Below the pieces are notes generated by a model. It had not been told where the DNA came from. It made no database searches and was given only the letters and a program-made list of their open reading frames with translations. From Flavobacteriales bacterium (GTDB taxonomy: Bacteria > Bacteroidota > Bacteroidia > Flavobacteriales > Flavobacteriaceae), in contig JAHENA010000011.1 of NCBI GenBank assembly GCA_024643405.1, forward strand, positions 1 through 49,571: a DNA stretch of 49,571 bases, read 5' to 3'. Shown piece by piece: positions 26,155 to 35,330 of the stretch. Made by a program: the position numbers and the translations under genes. How positions within the stretch are numbered: position 1 is the first letter of the stretch; every line of letters starts with the position of its first letter.

Positions 26155-27705
26155 TTACCAGTCAATCGGTCGGTAATCTTTTAAAAATTTACCACACCAA
26201 TGCTTGCCGGTATTTATGCCGTCAAAAAGAGGATCCATAACTCGCGCAGCCCCATCTACTATATCTAACGGGGGTTGAAAATCATGCACTTCAGCCTTGT
26301 GTTTTGCCAAATCTACCGGATCTTCATCGGTTACCCATCCTGTATCAACCGCATTAATAAAAATACCATGTTTTGCTAAATCATCCGAAGCTGTATGTGT
26401 CAACATATTTAAAGCGGCTTTTGCCATATTCGTATGAGGATGACGTGACTCTTTGTAAAATCGATGAAACTTTCCTTCCATGGCAGACACATTAATAATA
26501 TGCTTTTTCCCGGTATTATCATGCTTCATAATTTCAGAAAGTCTGTTACAAAGTACAAATGGCGCCACAGAATTAACTAATTGTACTTCAATCATTTCCG
26601 TAGTCTCAATTTCACCAAGTTTTAATCGCCAACTATTTGTTTTACGCAAATCAACTTGCTGTAAATCAGCATCTAATTCTCCTTCAGGAAATACTTCCTT
26701 AGCGACTAATGAATTATCAAAACTATAAGGAATTTGAGAAAGTTTAGCCGAAGCCCTTAAACCAATTCCTGGTTCAGGTCCGTGCCAGGTTACGGGCATG
26801 TTTTGGTTAGAGGAAGCACCTGAAGTTAGAACCTTTAATTCTTGCAAACAACTTTCATGATCCACCAATAAATCTTTAGCAAATTTTGGCAATGACTCCA
26901 GTGGACGTTCTTCATTCTGCATTAGGTGTGCATAAAAACCAGCAGGCCTTCTCACTGTTTGAGCCGCATTGTTAATGAGAATATCCAAGCGTTTATATTT
27001 TTGCTCAATAAAGTTGCAAAAAATCTCGACACTAGGAATGTGTCTTAAATCTAATCCATGAATTTTTAATCGATGTCCCCATTCGGTAAAATCAGCTTCT
27101 TTTGAAAAACGCAAAGCGCTATCTACAGGAAATCGTGTGGTTGCGATAACCGTCGCTCCTGCACGTAAACACATTAAAGTAATATGGTATCCAATTTTTA
27201 AACGAGAACCCGTAATAACAGCTACCTGTCCTCTTAAATCAGCTGTTTGAAATCGTTTAGCATAATTAAAATCACCACAGTCAGTACACATGGTATCATA
27301 AAAATGATGCAAAGTTGTAAATTCTTCTTTGCAGACATAACAGTTTCTGGGAGATTGAAGTTCAAGTTCCTTTTTGTTTTCTAAATCAATAGGAGATAAT
27401 AATTTAGGTGCTACAAAAACCACAGATTCTCTAGCACTTCTTATTCCGGTTTCTTTTCTTGCTGTTCTATCCTTAGCTGCTAATCTCCGTTTTTCAGCTT
27501 TCTTAGCATCCTTTTTCCATTTAACAAATTCCAGTTTATTAGGACGAGACAATTTACCTGAAGCCTTAATTAAAGCTATACGCTGTTCTTCTGGGATTTC
27601 AAAAATTTGATTAGAATTAGAAATCAATCGTTCTAAAATATCAATACATTTATTTATTTCTTCAGAAGAAATTTTGGTGTCCTGATTCATATTCTCTTTA
27701 ACCAT
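26155..27705 (-). CDS. Short-chain dehydrogenase-like protein with N-terminal zinc ribbon
   Basis: The 516-residue protein is far longer than a plain SDR (about 250). Residues 1-110 are helical and basic. Cys122, Cys125, Cys140 and Cys143 (CYVC...CTDC) form a likely zinc ribbon. The Rossmann domain starts at about 159: [24 protein letters not shown] is the structural NNAG-like motif and [12 protein letters not shown] carries the catalytic-type Ser. The YxxxK motif reads TNMAK, so the Tyr appears to be Thr while Lys remains. The segment [13 protein letters not shown] recalls a known group of large SDR proteins, but the reaction is not known. An alternative start is five codons in (MNQDTKI). 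Confidence 0.8.
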   Translation of the reverse strand: MVKENMNQDTKISSEEINKCIDILERLISNSNQIFEIPEEQRIALIKASGKLSRPNKLEFVKWKKDAKKAEKRRLAAKDRTARKETGIRSARESVVFVAPKLLSPIDLENKKELELQSPRNCYVCKEEFTTLHHFYDTMCTDCGDFNYAKRFQTADLRGQVAVITGSRLKIGYHITLMCLRAGATVIATTRFPVDSALRFSKEADFTEWGHRLKIHGLDLRHIPSVEIFCNFIEQKYKRLDILINNAAQTVRRPAGFYAHLMQNEERPLESLPKFAKDLLVDHESCLQELKVLTSGASSNQNMPVTWHGPEPGIGLRASAKLSQIPYSFDNSLVAKEVFPEGELDADLQQVDLRKTNSWRLKLGEIETTEMIEVQLVNSVAPFVLCNRLSEIMKHDNTGKKHIINVSAMEGKFHRFYKESRHPHTNMAKAALNMLTHTASDDLAKHGIFINAVDTGWVTDEDPVDLAKHKAEVHDFQPPLDIVDGAARVMDPLFDGINTGKHWCGKFLKDYRPIDW

Positions 27706-27767
27706 AGAAATACTTTGTTGATATAAAAATGAGCAAAATTAGTTTAATTTTATTCTCAAAAAGCAGA

Positions 27768-28673
27768 TTATCTTAAGGTTCTGATATTTTTTTTTGAATT
27801 AATAAAATATACGCCTGTTAATAATATGGCAGCGGCAAAAATAGATTGCCCTGTAATAGTTTCATCTAGAACAAACCATCCCAATAATAATGCTATTACT
27901 GGGTTTACATAGGCCGAAGTTGAAACTTTTTCAGTAGAAACGACTTTAAGTAAATAATTAAATGACGTAAATGCCACTATGCTTCCAAATAACACTAAAA
28001 GACCCATTGATACTTTTACTGGTGTTGTCCATAGAAATGGTGACAGCCATTCTTCACCAATAATAAAACTGGTAATCCCCAATAATATGCCTCCTGAAAG
28101 CATTTGATACCCAGTATTTATAAAAAAATTTGAAGGTAATTCTGCCTTAGCAACAAACAAGCTACCAAAACTCCAGCTAATCACACAGGTAAAAATCATC
28201 ATGATTCCTAAAAGTGTATTTTCTTGAAATACCAGTTCCTTTTGACTAACCAATAAATACATTCCAATTACTCCTAAAATTATTCCGATAACTGACATGC
28301 CTTTAATTTTTTTTCCATCAAGCATCCGCATAAGAATCAATACCATTAAAGGCTGTGTTGATGCTAATAGTGCTCCAAAACCACTGTCTACATACTTTAA
28401 AGCCCAAACAAACACCCCATTCCCATAAGCCAAAAATAAAAACCCAGCTATGACACAATTAATAAGTTGTTTTTTGTTGATTGCTAAACTAAGCTTCATA
28501 AACTTAGCGATGACGAAAATTAAAACGCCGGCAGTTATAAAACGAATAGACGCCAAAAAAAGAGGTGAAATTTGTGTTACCGCTATTTTGTTTAGGAGAT
28601 ATGTTGAACCCCAAATAACATAAATAGCGATAAAGGCTAATACGATAAGAACCGTTTTACGAGGTAAGCCCAT
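27768..28673 (-). CDS. EamA/DMT-family membrane transporter
   Basis: The 301-residue protein has ten predicted helices in two EamA repeats: AIYVIWGSTYLLNKIAVTQISPLFLASIRF opens the first and STSAYVNPVIALLLGWFVLDE lies in the second. 'WGSxYLxxKxA...P' is the usual EamA opening. It is a different subtype from the EamA protein at 23294-24136. It lies 32 bp downstream of the PPK2 gene on the same strand and 62 bp upstream of the SDR gene. The substrate is unknown. Confidence 0.9.
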   Translation of the reverse strand: MGLPRKTVLIVLAFIAIYVIWGSTYLLNKIAVTQISPLFLASIRFITAGVLIFVIAKFMKLSLAINKKQLINCVIAGFLFLAYGNGVFVWALKYVDSGFGALLASTQPLMVLILMRMLDGKKIKGMSVIGIILGVIGMYLLVSQKELVFQENTLLGIMMIFTCVISWSFGSLFVAKAELPSNFFINTGYQMLSGGILLGITSFIIGEEWLSPFLWTTPVKVSMGLLVLFGSIVAFTSFNYLLKVVSTEKVSTSAYVNPVIALLLGWFVLDETITGQSIFAAAILLTGVYFINSKKNIRTLR

Positions 28674-28705
28674 AGAATAAATTTCAAAGAATTAAATTGA
28701 TAAAT

Positions 28706-29461
28706 TTAGATATTTAAATTTTCATTAAATATCTCGGTAACAATATTTTTATCTAAAGAAAGACGTTCGCCTGTTTCTCCCTTTTTATTATAATCAAGTT
28801 TATTGACAACATAACGCATCACCTCTTTTCTCGCCACATCACGATCATTTCCTTTTACAACAATCCATGGTGAATGGGGTTTCGCTGTTTTTTTGAACAT
28901 GGCTTCTTTATAAAAAGTAAATTCTTCCCATTTGGATTGAGCCTGCACATCTACACTACTTAATTTCCATTGCTTTAATGGGTTGTGCACGCGGTCGTCA
29001 AGCCGTCTTTTTTGTTCTTCAGCATCAATTGAAAACCAAAATTTAAAAACATGAATCCCATCTTGCACGAGCATTTTCTCCAATGAAACTACTTGACGGT
29101 TAAATAAGTTATATTGCTTTTTTGAACAAAATCCCATGACAGGTTCTACTACTGCCCTATTATACCAGCTTCTATCGAATAATACAATTTCTCCGGGTCC
29201 TGGTAAATGCTCAATATATCTTTGAAAATACCATTGACCATCTTCTTTTTCTGTAGGTTTTGAAAGTGCCACCACTTTAAACAAACGCGGATTCAAAAAT
29301 CGAATAAAACGCATGATTGCTCCTCCTTTTCCAGCAGTATCTCTACCTTCAAATAAAATAAGTATACGCTGATTGGTCTCTTTAATGTGCTGCTGTAACC
29401 AAACTAGTTCTGTTTGTAAATTGATGTATTCTTGATCTTGTTCTAGAAGATGTAACGCCAC
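28706..29461 (-). CDS. ppk2: Polyphosphate kinase 2 family protein (PPK2)
   Basis: The 251-residue single-domain protein has the PPK2 P-loop ILFEGRDTAGKGG, the lid-associated LFDRSWYNRAVVEPVMGF, and the closing region VKGNDRDVARKEVMRYVVNKL. PPK2 enzymes phosphorylate nucleotides with polyphosphate. Length and the single domain suggest a class I (NDP) or class III type enzyme; the exact nucleotide specificity cannot be read here. It is cytoplasmic. It lies 47 bp downstream of the cold-shock-domain gene on the same strand. Confidence 0.92.
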   Translation of the reverse strand: MALHLLEQDQEYINLQTELVWLQQHIKETNQRILILFEGRDTAGKGGAIMRFIRFLNPRLFKVVALSKPTEKEDGQWYFQRYIEHLPGPGEIVLFDRSWYNRAVVEPVMGFCSKKQYNLFNRQVVSLEKMLVQDGIHVFKFWFSIDAEEQKRRLDDRVHNPLKQWKLSSVDVQAQSKWEEFTFYKEAMFKKTAKPHSPWIVVKGNDRDVARKEVMRYVVNKLDYNKKGETGERLSLDKNIVTEIFNENLNI

Positions 29462-29508
29462 TTAATACGTAAGTTTTATTTAATAACTGATTAAAGTCGG
29501 ATAGAAGG

Positions 29509-29958
29509 TTAGATTTTCTTTACGCGAACAGCGTTCATTCCTTTTTGACCTTTTTCAAGTTCATATTGAACCTTATCATTTTCCTGAATGTCTTCAAGCA
29601 AACCACTTACATGAACAAAATATTTTTCTTGGGAGTCACTATCGATAATAAAACCAAATCCTTTTGAAGAATCAAAAAATGATACTTTTCCTTTTCTCAT
29701 CGGATCTTCTTCTTCTCTTTCTTCTTTCTTGGGAACACCAATTTCAATACTTTCAGCTTCAACTTTTACCTTCATGGAAGGATCTGGTGGCGTATCAGTT
29801 AAATTGCCATTATAATCTACATAAGCAAATTGAATACCTTGAGGATTTTCTTTTGATTCAGCTTTTCTGGCTTCTTTTTTCTTTTGTTTTTCTTCTCGTT
29901 TCTTTAAGCGTTTTTTTTCCTTTTCAATTTTATTAAACGTCACTTGCGATTTTGCCAT
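29509..29958 (-). CDS. Cold-shock-domain protein with long charged N-terminal extension
   Basis: The C-terminal 63 residues (87-149) form a complete cold-shock domain: KGKVSFFDSSKGFGFIIDSD with RNP1 (KGFGFI), then YFVHVSGL (RNP2). The first 35 residues are a Lys/Glu-rich helix (KRLKKREEKQKKKEARK), and 36-86 is a linker with a short conserved-looking stretch (GIQFAYVDYNGNLTDTPPDP). Classic CspA proteins are only about 70 residues. Role: RNA or single-stranded DNA binding, probably as an RNA chaperone. The basic extension could strengthen RNA or ribosome binding (inference). Confidence 0.93.
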   Translation of the reverse strand: MAKSQVTFNKIEKEKKRLKKREEKQKKKEARKAESKENPQGIQFAYVDYNGNLTDTPPDPSMKVKVEAESIEIGVPKKEEREEEDPMRKGKVSFFDSSKGFGFIIDSDSQEKYFVHVSGLLEDIQENDKVQYELEKGQKGMNAVRVKKI

Positions 29959-30151
29959 TGTTTATGTTTTCTTGCTTTAAATTAATACTTGTTTTTTATG
30001 CGAATTTAATTTTTTATAAAATCTTGAACGAGAAATTTTTACGTAATAAAAAAATTATACAAAATTGCCTTAACATGCTTATATGCAGTAAAGGTAGTAT
30101 AAATTTTAAGTATCTAAAAATTAGTATAATAAATTTAAATCATAACCATTA

Positions 30152-31702
30152 TTACTCTTTAGGAGCATAACCATGTATTGATTCAAAAATCTCATCAAAA
30201 TTTGAACGTAAATAGGCATTTAACTTTTTTCTATACTCTCCTTTAAGCCATTCTACAAAATTAAAAGTACTTTTACTTATACATTTTGTGTACCTATTTA
30301 TTCTAAAATCTATATCCTCACCAAGTAATTTAGCCAAGGCCAGCGCATCATAAACATCTTCACTATTTTCAACACATATTTTAGCATGCTGAGCGATAGA
30401 ACGCTCTAAAACAACTTTTGAAGATTCACCATTTCTTATAGAATCTATATAGGTTTCGTGGATGTTAAAGCTTACTTCCTCTGATTTTGAAAACTCTTCC
30501 CTTAAGGCATCAGGCATTTCATATCTAAAATTACTCTCAAGTTCTTCATCGTTTAATAATGAATCTAAATAATAATTTGGAGACCTAAAGATTCGTTGCC
30601 AATCTAGACTATCACCCCATGGACCAAAGCGATAGAAATTATTTCCTAAATCGATTACATCAAACTCCTTTTTGTTCTTCAATATACGTGAACCACGACC
30701 AATCATCTGATAATACAAGGTTAATGATTTGGTAGCTCTGTTTAAAATAATACTTTCTACAGTAGGCTCATCAAAACCAGTGGTTAAAATGCTCACAGAA
30801 GTTAATATCGCATCGGGTGTTTTTTTAAACCATTTTAAAATAAGAGCTCGTTCTTTTTTAGTGTTGGTGTTATCTAGATGGGCTATTGGATAACCCGCAG
30901 CCCTAAAGGTGTCATAAACATGTAAAGATGTATTAATACCATTATTAAAAATGAGTGTCTTTTTTCCTTTTGACCGCTCTTCATAAGCACTTAATAACTT
31001 TGTAAGCATGTCATTATCAGTATACAAATCTTCAGAAGACTTCACTGTATAATCACCATTAGCACCAACAACCAATGATGTTAAGCCCACATTATAAGTA
31101 AACATATTGGCCCGTGACAAAAAACCATTTTCTATTAATGATTCAATAGATTCACCAACAATTAATTCATCATAATTATCTGTCATTGGTAATTCTATAC
31201 TGGAACTTAATGGTGTTGCTGTAACCCCTAAAACGAATGATTTACTAAAAAATTTAAAGAGTTTTGTGAAAGAATTATAATGAGCCTCATCAATGATCAC
31301 TAATCCAATATCTGAAATATCTAATTTGTCGTCATTCAGACGATTATTCAGCGTTTCAACCATGGCCACAAAACAGCTGAATTGATTTTGATCATCCAAC
31401 TTGGCTTTGCTGTCAATAACTTTATTTAAAACACCAAATTCTGACAGAACCGAAGACGTTTGCTTACAAAGCTCAATTCTATGAGTCATCACCAATACCT
31501 TTTTATTGTGATGCTTTAAGTATTGTCTTACTATTTCAGAAAATATAACTGTTTTTCCGCCACCTGTAGGCAATTGATATAATAAATGATAATCATCGGG
31601 AGCTTCTTCAAACAACTTAAAAATTTGATTAATTGCTCCTTTTTGATATGCGTATAATTCCTTACCTTCTTTTCTTTCTTCTAACTCAGTCTTTTTTGAC
31701 AT
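30152..31702 (-). CDS. SF2 DEAD/DEAH-box helicase
   Basis: The 516-residue protein has the SF2 motifs in order: I LPTGGGKTVIF, Ia LVMTHRIEL, II VIIDEAH, III GVTATPLS, IV/V region TTGFDEPTVESIIL and VI YYQMIGRGSRI. The core resembles the RecQ/type-I-restriction-R-like 'ResIII' helicases but no nuclease or methylase partner is present. The C-terminal 130 residues are not recognised. It is a single-gene unit with a TATTTTTG -7 box at 31723-31730 on the minus strand. The role in DNA or RNA handling is unspecified. Confidence 0.9.
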   Translation of the reverse strand: MSKKTELEERKEGKELYAYQKGAINQIFKLFEEAPDDYHLLYQLPTGGGKTVIFSEIVRQYLKHHNKKVLVMTHRIELCKQTSSVLSEFGVLNKVIDSKAKLDDQNQFSCFVAMVETLNNRLNDDKLDISDIGLVIIDEAHYNSFTKLFKFFSKSFVLGVTATPLSSSIELPMTDNYDELIVGESIESLIENGFLSRANMFTYNVGLTSLVVGANGDYTVKSSEDLYTDNDMLTKLLSAYEERSKGKKTLIFNNGINTSLHVYDTFRAAGYPIAHLDNTNTKKERALILKWFKKTPDAILTSVSILTTGFDEPTVESIILNRATKSLTLYYQMIGRGSRILKNKKEFDVIDLGNNFYRFGPWGDSLDWQRIFRSPNYYLDSLLNDEELESNFRYEMPDALREEFSKSEEVSFNIHETYIDSIRNGESSKVVLERSIAQHAKICVENSEDVYDALALAKLLGEDIDFRINRYTKCISKSTFNFVEWLKGEYRKKLNAYLRSNFDEIFESIHGYAPKE

Positions 31703-31863
31703 ATAGGCATTTTGATTGCGTGCAAAAATAACATCTTTAAAAGGTTTATAACGAATGATTAATCGTTTTTTTATTTTTATGTAACAAAAAATGTAAAGTT
31801 GCTTCTAATAAATTAACTAATAACATTAAATACTATTGAATTAATTTAAAACCAATCTGTAAT

Positions 31864-34170
31864 ATGAAAAATTCTATTCTAAAATTTAGCACGACTTTTA
31901 TTCTTTTTGTTGGTTTAGTATTTCAAGTAAATGCTCAAACCGTTTCAGGTTCATGGAAGGGTACTTTAGATGTTCAAGGTATGCAAATTCCACTTGTTTT
32001 TGACGTTAGTGAAGAAGCAGGAGTATTCAATTGCACTATGGATAGTCCTTCTCAAGGAGCTACAGGTATACCTATGGATGAAACAAAGTTTTCAGAGAGT
32101 ACTATTACTATTATTTCCAGTAAAATCGGAATAAAATATATAGGCACTTTATTAGACAATACATTAACTGGTACCTTTTATCAAGCTGGAATGGAAATTC
32201 CGTTAAACCTTGAAAGAAGTGAAAAAGTTTTACCTGGTAATGTAATGTTGCCAACATCAAAAGCAGATTTAGACAAACTGGCTAATTGGAATCCTGAAAA
32301 TTTTAAATATACAGTTGAAGATTATTTTGCAAAACCCAAAGCAAGATCATTTAGTTTTTCTCCTAATGGTTCCTACATGTCTTACCGTGAAAAAGATGAG
32401 AATTTAAAAAATCACGTGTATGTTAAAAATTTAGAAACAGGGGAAGTTAAACGTGTTATTGAAGAAAAAGAGGAACTTATTAGAGGATTTGGATGGGCTA
32501 ATGATAGTAGGTTAGTTTATATTATGGACAAAGGTGGTAATGAAGACTATCATTTATTTGCTGTTGATATTGACGGCAAGAACCAAAAAGAATTAACGCC
32601 TTTTAACGGAGTAAAAGTGGATATTTTAGAAGGTTTAAAGGAAGATAAAGACCATATGATCATTTCAATGAATCAAAACAATCCTCAAATATTTGAACCA
32701 TATAAAATAAATATTGCCACCGGCGAATTACAACAATTATATAAAAATGAGGATGTTGCAAATCCTATTATGGGATATGTGTTTGATAAAGATGGAAATC
32801 TGAGAGGATTTTCAAAATTAAAAGATGGTGTTAATATTGAACTTTATTATACCCTTGACGGAATAAATTATAACTTAAAAAAGCAATTAAGTTGGAAAGA
32901 TGCATTTTCAATTATAAGTTTTAATTATGCCTCTAAGAATACTCATGAAGCCTATGTTTCATCAAATCTTTTTAGTGATAAATCAAAAATCTACTTATAC
33001 GATTTAAAGGAAGATAAAATTATTAAAGAAATATTTTCAAATGACAATTATGATGTTTCTGGCTTAAATTTATCAAGAAATAGAGGTTATGAATTGGATT
33101 ACTTCAGTTATGAAGGTGATAAAAATGTAATTGTTCCTGTGAGTAACTATTACAAAAAACTTCATAAAAGAATTACCTCTAAGTTTCCCAATTACAACTA
33201 TAGCATCGCCGATGTGACAGATGATGAAAGCAAATATTTAATCTTTCTTCAAAGTGATAAATTATATGGAGTCTATTATTCTTATGACGCCAAAAAGGAT
33301 GAGTTTCAATTACTGTATAATTTAATGCCTCAATTGGTAGAAAAAGATATGGCAGAAATGCGTCCAATTACATTTACGAGTAGAGATGGAAAAACCATTC
33401 ATGGCTATATAACGCTTCCCAAAGAAGCTTTAAATGGAAAAAAGGTACCTGTTATTGTAAATCCACATGGAGGTCCACAAGGAATTAGAGATTCTTGGGG
33501 ATTTAATCCTGAAGCACAATTATTTGCGAGTCGTGGTTATGCAACATTACAAGTTAATTTTAGAATATCTGGCGGGTACGGTAAAGAGTTTTTGGAGTCT
33601 GGATTTAAAGAAATAGGCAGAAAGGCAATGGATGATGTAGAAGATGGTTTACAATATGTGGTTAGTCAAGGTTGGGTGGATAAAGATAATGCTGCTATTT
33701 ATGGAGGTAGTCACGGAGGTTATGCTGTTTTAAGAGGTTTGACTAAAACACCTGATTTATATGCTTGTGGTGTTGATTATGTTGGGGTTTCAAATTTATT
33801 TACTTTTATGAATACCATTCCTCCTTATTGGAAGCCTTACTTAAAAATTATAAAAGAGATTTGGTATGATGAGTCTATTCCAGAAGAAAAAGTTATTATG
33901 GAAGAAGTCTCCCCTGTTTATCAAATAGATAAAATTAAAAAGCCTCTGTTTGTAATTCAAGGCGCTAATGATCCAAGGGTCAATATAGATGAATCTGATC
34001 AAATAGTTAGTGCATTAAGAAACAAAGGATATGATGTGCCTTATATGGTGAAATATGATGAAGGTCATGGTTATGGAAAAGAAGAAAATAGAATTGATCT
34101 TTATAAAGCAATGATGGGTTTTTATGCAAAGCATTTAAAAAAAGAAATAGTACAGCCATTAAAAGATTAA
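31864..34170 (+). CDS. Secreted S9-family (prolyl oligopeptidase-type) serine peptidase
   Basis: The 768-residue protein has a signal peptide (ILFVGLVFQVNAQ). Residues about 27-125 form a small beta-rich domain beginning VSGSWKGTLDVQGMQIPLVFDV, of a type also seen before secreted hydrolases. A beta-propeller of about 350 residues follows (repeats such as FSFSPNGSYMSYR). The C-terminal alpha/beta-hydrolase has Ser616 in YGGSHGGY, Asp703 in GANDPRVN and His735 in DEGHGYG. That triad spacing is the S9 norm. It should cleave short peptides in the periplasm. It ends at a strong terminator. Confidence 0.92.
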   Translation: MKNSILKFSTTFILFVGLVFQVNAQTVSGSWKGTLDVQGMQIPLVFDVSEEAGVFNCTMDSPSQGATGIPMDETKFSESTITIISSKIGIKYIGTLLDNTLTGTFYQAGMEIPLNLERSEKVLPGNVMLPTSKADLDKLANWNPENFKYTVEDYFAKPKARSFSFSPNGSYMSYREKDENLKNHVYVKNLETGEVKRVIEEKEELIRGFGWANDSRLVYIMDKGGNEDYHLFAVDIDGKNQKELTPFNGVKVDILEGLKEDKDHMIISMNQNNPQIFEPYKINIATGELQQLYKNEDVANPIMGYVFDKDGNLRGFSKLKDGVNIELYYTLDGINYNLKKQLSWKDAFSIISFNYASKNTHEAYVSSNLFSDKSKIYLYDLKEDKIIKEIFSNDNYDVSGLNLSRNRGYELDYFSYEGDKNVIVPVSNYYKKLHKRITSKFPNYNYSIADVTDDESKYLIFLQSDKLYGVYYSYDAKKDEFQLLYNLMPQLVEKDMAEMRPITFTSRDGKTIHGYITLPKEALNGKKVPVIVNPHGGPQGIRDSWGFNPEAQLFASRGYATLQVNFRISGGYGKEFLESGFKEIGRKAMDDVEDGLQYVVSQGWVDKDNAAIYGGSHGGYAVLRGLTKTPDLYACGVDYVGVSNLFTFMNTIPPYWKPYLKIIKEIWYDESIPEEKVIMEEVSPVYQIDKIKKPLFVIQGANDPRVNIDESDQIVSALRNKGYDVPYMVKYDEGHGYGKEENRIDLYKAMMGFYAKHLKKEIVQPLKD

Positions 34171-34195
34171 CTTAAAATTAAAAATGAAAAAAAAA

Positions 34196-34218
34196 GCCTC
34201 TTAAAATATTTAAGAGGC
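34196..34218. terminator. Bidirectional terminator after the S9 peptidase
   Basis: GCCTCTTAAA (34196-34205), loop ATA, TTTAAGAGGC (34209-34218) form a perfect 10-bp stem, with eight A before it and six T after it. It can end both the peptidase gene and the minus-strand gene at 34240. Confidence 0.9.
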
Positions 34219-34239
34219 TTTTTTATAGTCTTTTAAAAG

Positions 34240-34908
34240 CTATTCCTTAACAATAATAATAGTAGCTTTTACATTTACAGATAACGCCCAGTAATTTGAA
34301 GTTATGACGTTTTGCTGATCATCAACCACTTTAAAAAACGCCGTATTAGGCATAAGATATCCCTCAGTTAAAGCTAAAAAATCAATTTTATTAAAACCAT
34401 CTTTTAAATCAAGTTTAAATCCTTGGCTTGCATTTGTTAACATAATTCGAGGATTAATAATTTCATCATTTACTGAAATATTAATATAATCACCATCTTG
34501 TTCCCCATAGTCACTATAAGTAACATAAACATATTTAGATTTTGTAGTAAAATCGCCAAAATATTGGTCGGTCGTACTTCCTTTAGCACCTAAATACATT
34601 TCTTGCTTAATAGACTCCATATTTTTACTTAATCGCTTTTCATACAACTCTCCAGGATTTCCAAAAGTTTCTCCAAACATTGAAAATTCCTTTTTTGGTA
34701 CATTTAATTCTGAATTTGATTTAGGACTATTTAATCCACCAAAACTGTTATCTGGCGCAGGATTTAATGGAAATAAAATACTTGTACTGGCCGTATCCTT
34801 TTTACTTTCAATAGCAGGAATAGGTGTTGATTTTTTTTGACTATCAATTTGAGCATTGAGAGACAAAGCAAAACAAAAAAATACTATATAAATAAATTGA
34901 ATTTTCAT
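34240..34908 (-). CDS. Secreted protein of unknown function
   Basis: The 222-residue protein has a signal peptide (MKIQFIYIVFFCFALSLNAQ). Residues 20-75 are low-complexity and Pro/Ser/Asn-rich. The C-terminal 110 residues look like a beta-sandwich: YVTYSDYGEQDGDYINISVN, LDLKDGFNKIDFLALTEG, MPNTAFFKVVDD. I recall the pattern 'D.G..DGD.i.i..N...... LTN....v.L..G.N.i...A.n.G...PNTA' from other secreted Flavobacteriia proteins, but no function is attached to it. It is a single-gene unit facing the terminator shared with the S9 peptidase. Confidence 0.7.
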   Translation of the reverse strand: MKIQFIYIVFFCFALSLNAQIDSQKKSTPIPAIESKKDTASTSILFPLNPAPDNSFGGLNSPKSNSELNVPKKEFSMFGETFGNPGELYEKRLSKNMESIKQEMYLGAKGSTTDQYFGDFTTKSKYVYVTYSDYGEQDGDYINISVNDEIINPRIMLTNASQGFKLDLKDGFNKIDFLALTEGYLMPNTAFFKVVDDQQNVITSNYWALSVNVKATIIIVKE

Positions 34909-35139
34909 AAACTATAACAAATATATTATTTCAAAATAATAGATATTGGTCTTTTAAAATAATGAACAAAGATATTTTTTTAAATAAACAGTACCCATTC
35001 TTCTTAAGATATTTTACATTCATTTAACAATAATCATTCCTAAAAACATGAAATACACTCAGCGTCTAACTTAATTCCTCCACTATTATATTCTTAAACG
35101 TTAAAATTTGTTAATTTATTATTATGTTATGCATAGTAC
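34909..35139. other. Intergenic stretch upstream of the twin small ORFs
   Basis: Very A/T-rich. It must hold the minus-strand promoter of the secreted protein at 34240-34908. I see no ORF longer than eight codons, no hairpin worth naming and no repeat. Confidence 0.5.
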
Positions 35140-35165
35140 TGTAACATTTTTAAAGACATGTCGTC
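35140..35165 (+). promoter_or_regulatory. ECF-sigma-like promoter of the twin small-ORF transcript
   Basis: TGTAAC (35140-35145) followed by a T-rich stretch, 16 bp of spacer, then CGTC (35162-35165) fits the -35 AAC / -10 CGTC pattern of ECF sigma factors such as Bacillus SigM and SigX. It lacks the TAnnTTTG box of housekeeping promoters here. The expected start near 35172 gives a leader of about 25 nt before the first small ORF. Confidence 0.55.
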
Positions 35166-35197
35166 TATATAGTATAATCAATTAAAAAACAATTATC

Positions 35198-35284
35198 ATG
35201 AGAACATTAGACAGTAATCAATTAACAGAATCTTTGAAAAATTCAAAAAAGTACAATTGGAATAGCAAAAGACGTTTTAGATAA
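35198..35284 (+). CDS. 28-residue basic peptide, first of a tandem pair
   Basis: ATG at 35198 opens a 28-codon ORF ending TAA. The product starts MRTLDSNQLTES and ends YNWNSKRRFR; it has no signal peptide or membrane segment and is strongly basic at the C-terminus. A second 28-codon ORF 46 bp downstream is its paralogue: 16 of 28 residues are identical with no gaps, and most differences are conservative (R/K, D/N, L/F, F/Y). Four of the identical residues (Ser6, Asn7, Leu9, Asn22) use different codons in the two copies, which argues for selection on the peptide. An ECF-like promoter lies just upstream. I do not recognise the family. It could be a RiPP-type precursor, a signalling peptide or a small stress protein. 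Confidence 0.65.
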   Translation: MRTLDSNQLTESLKNSKKYNWNSKRRFR

Positions 35285-35330
35285 ATGATTATCAAAAAAC
35301 AATCATCAAAAACTAAAATGGTAAGCAATT

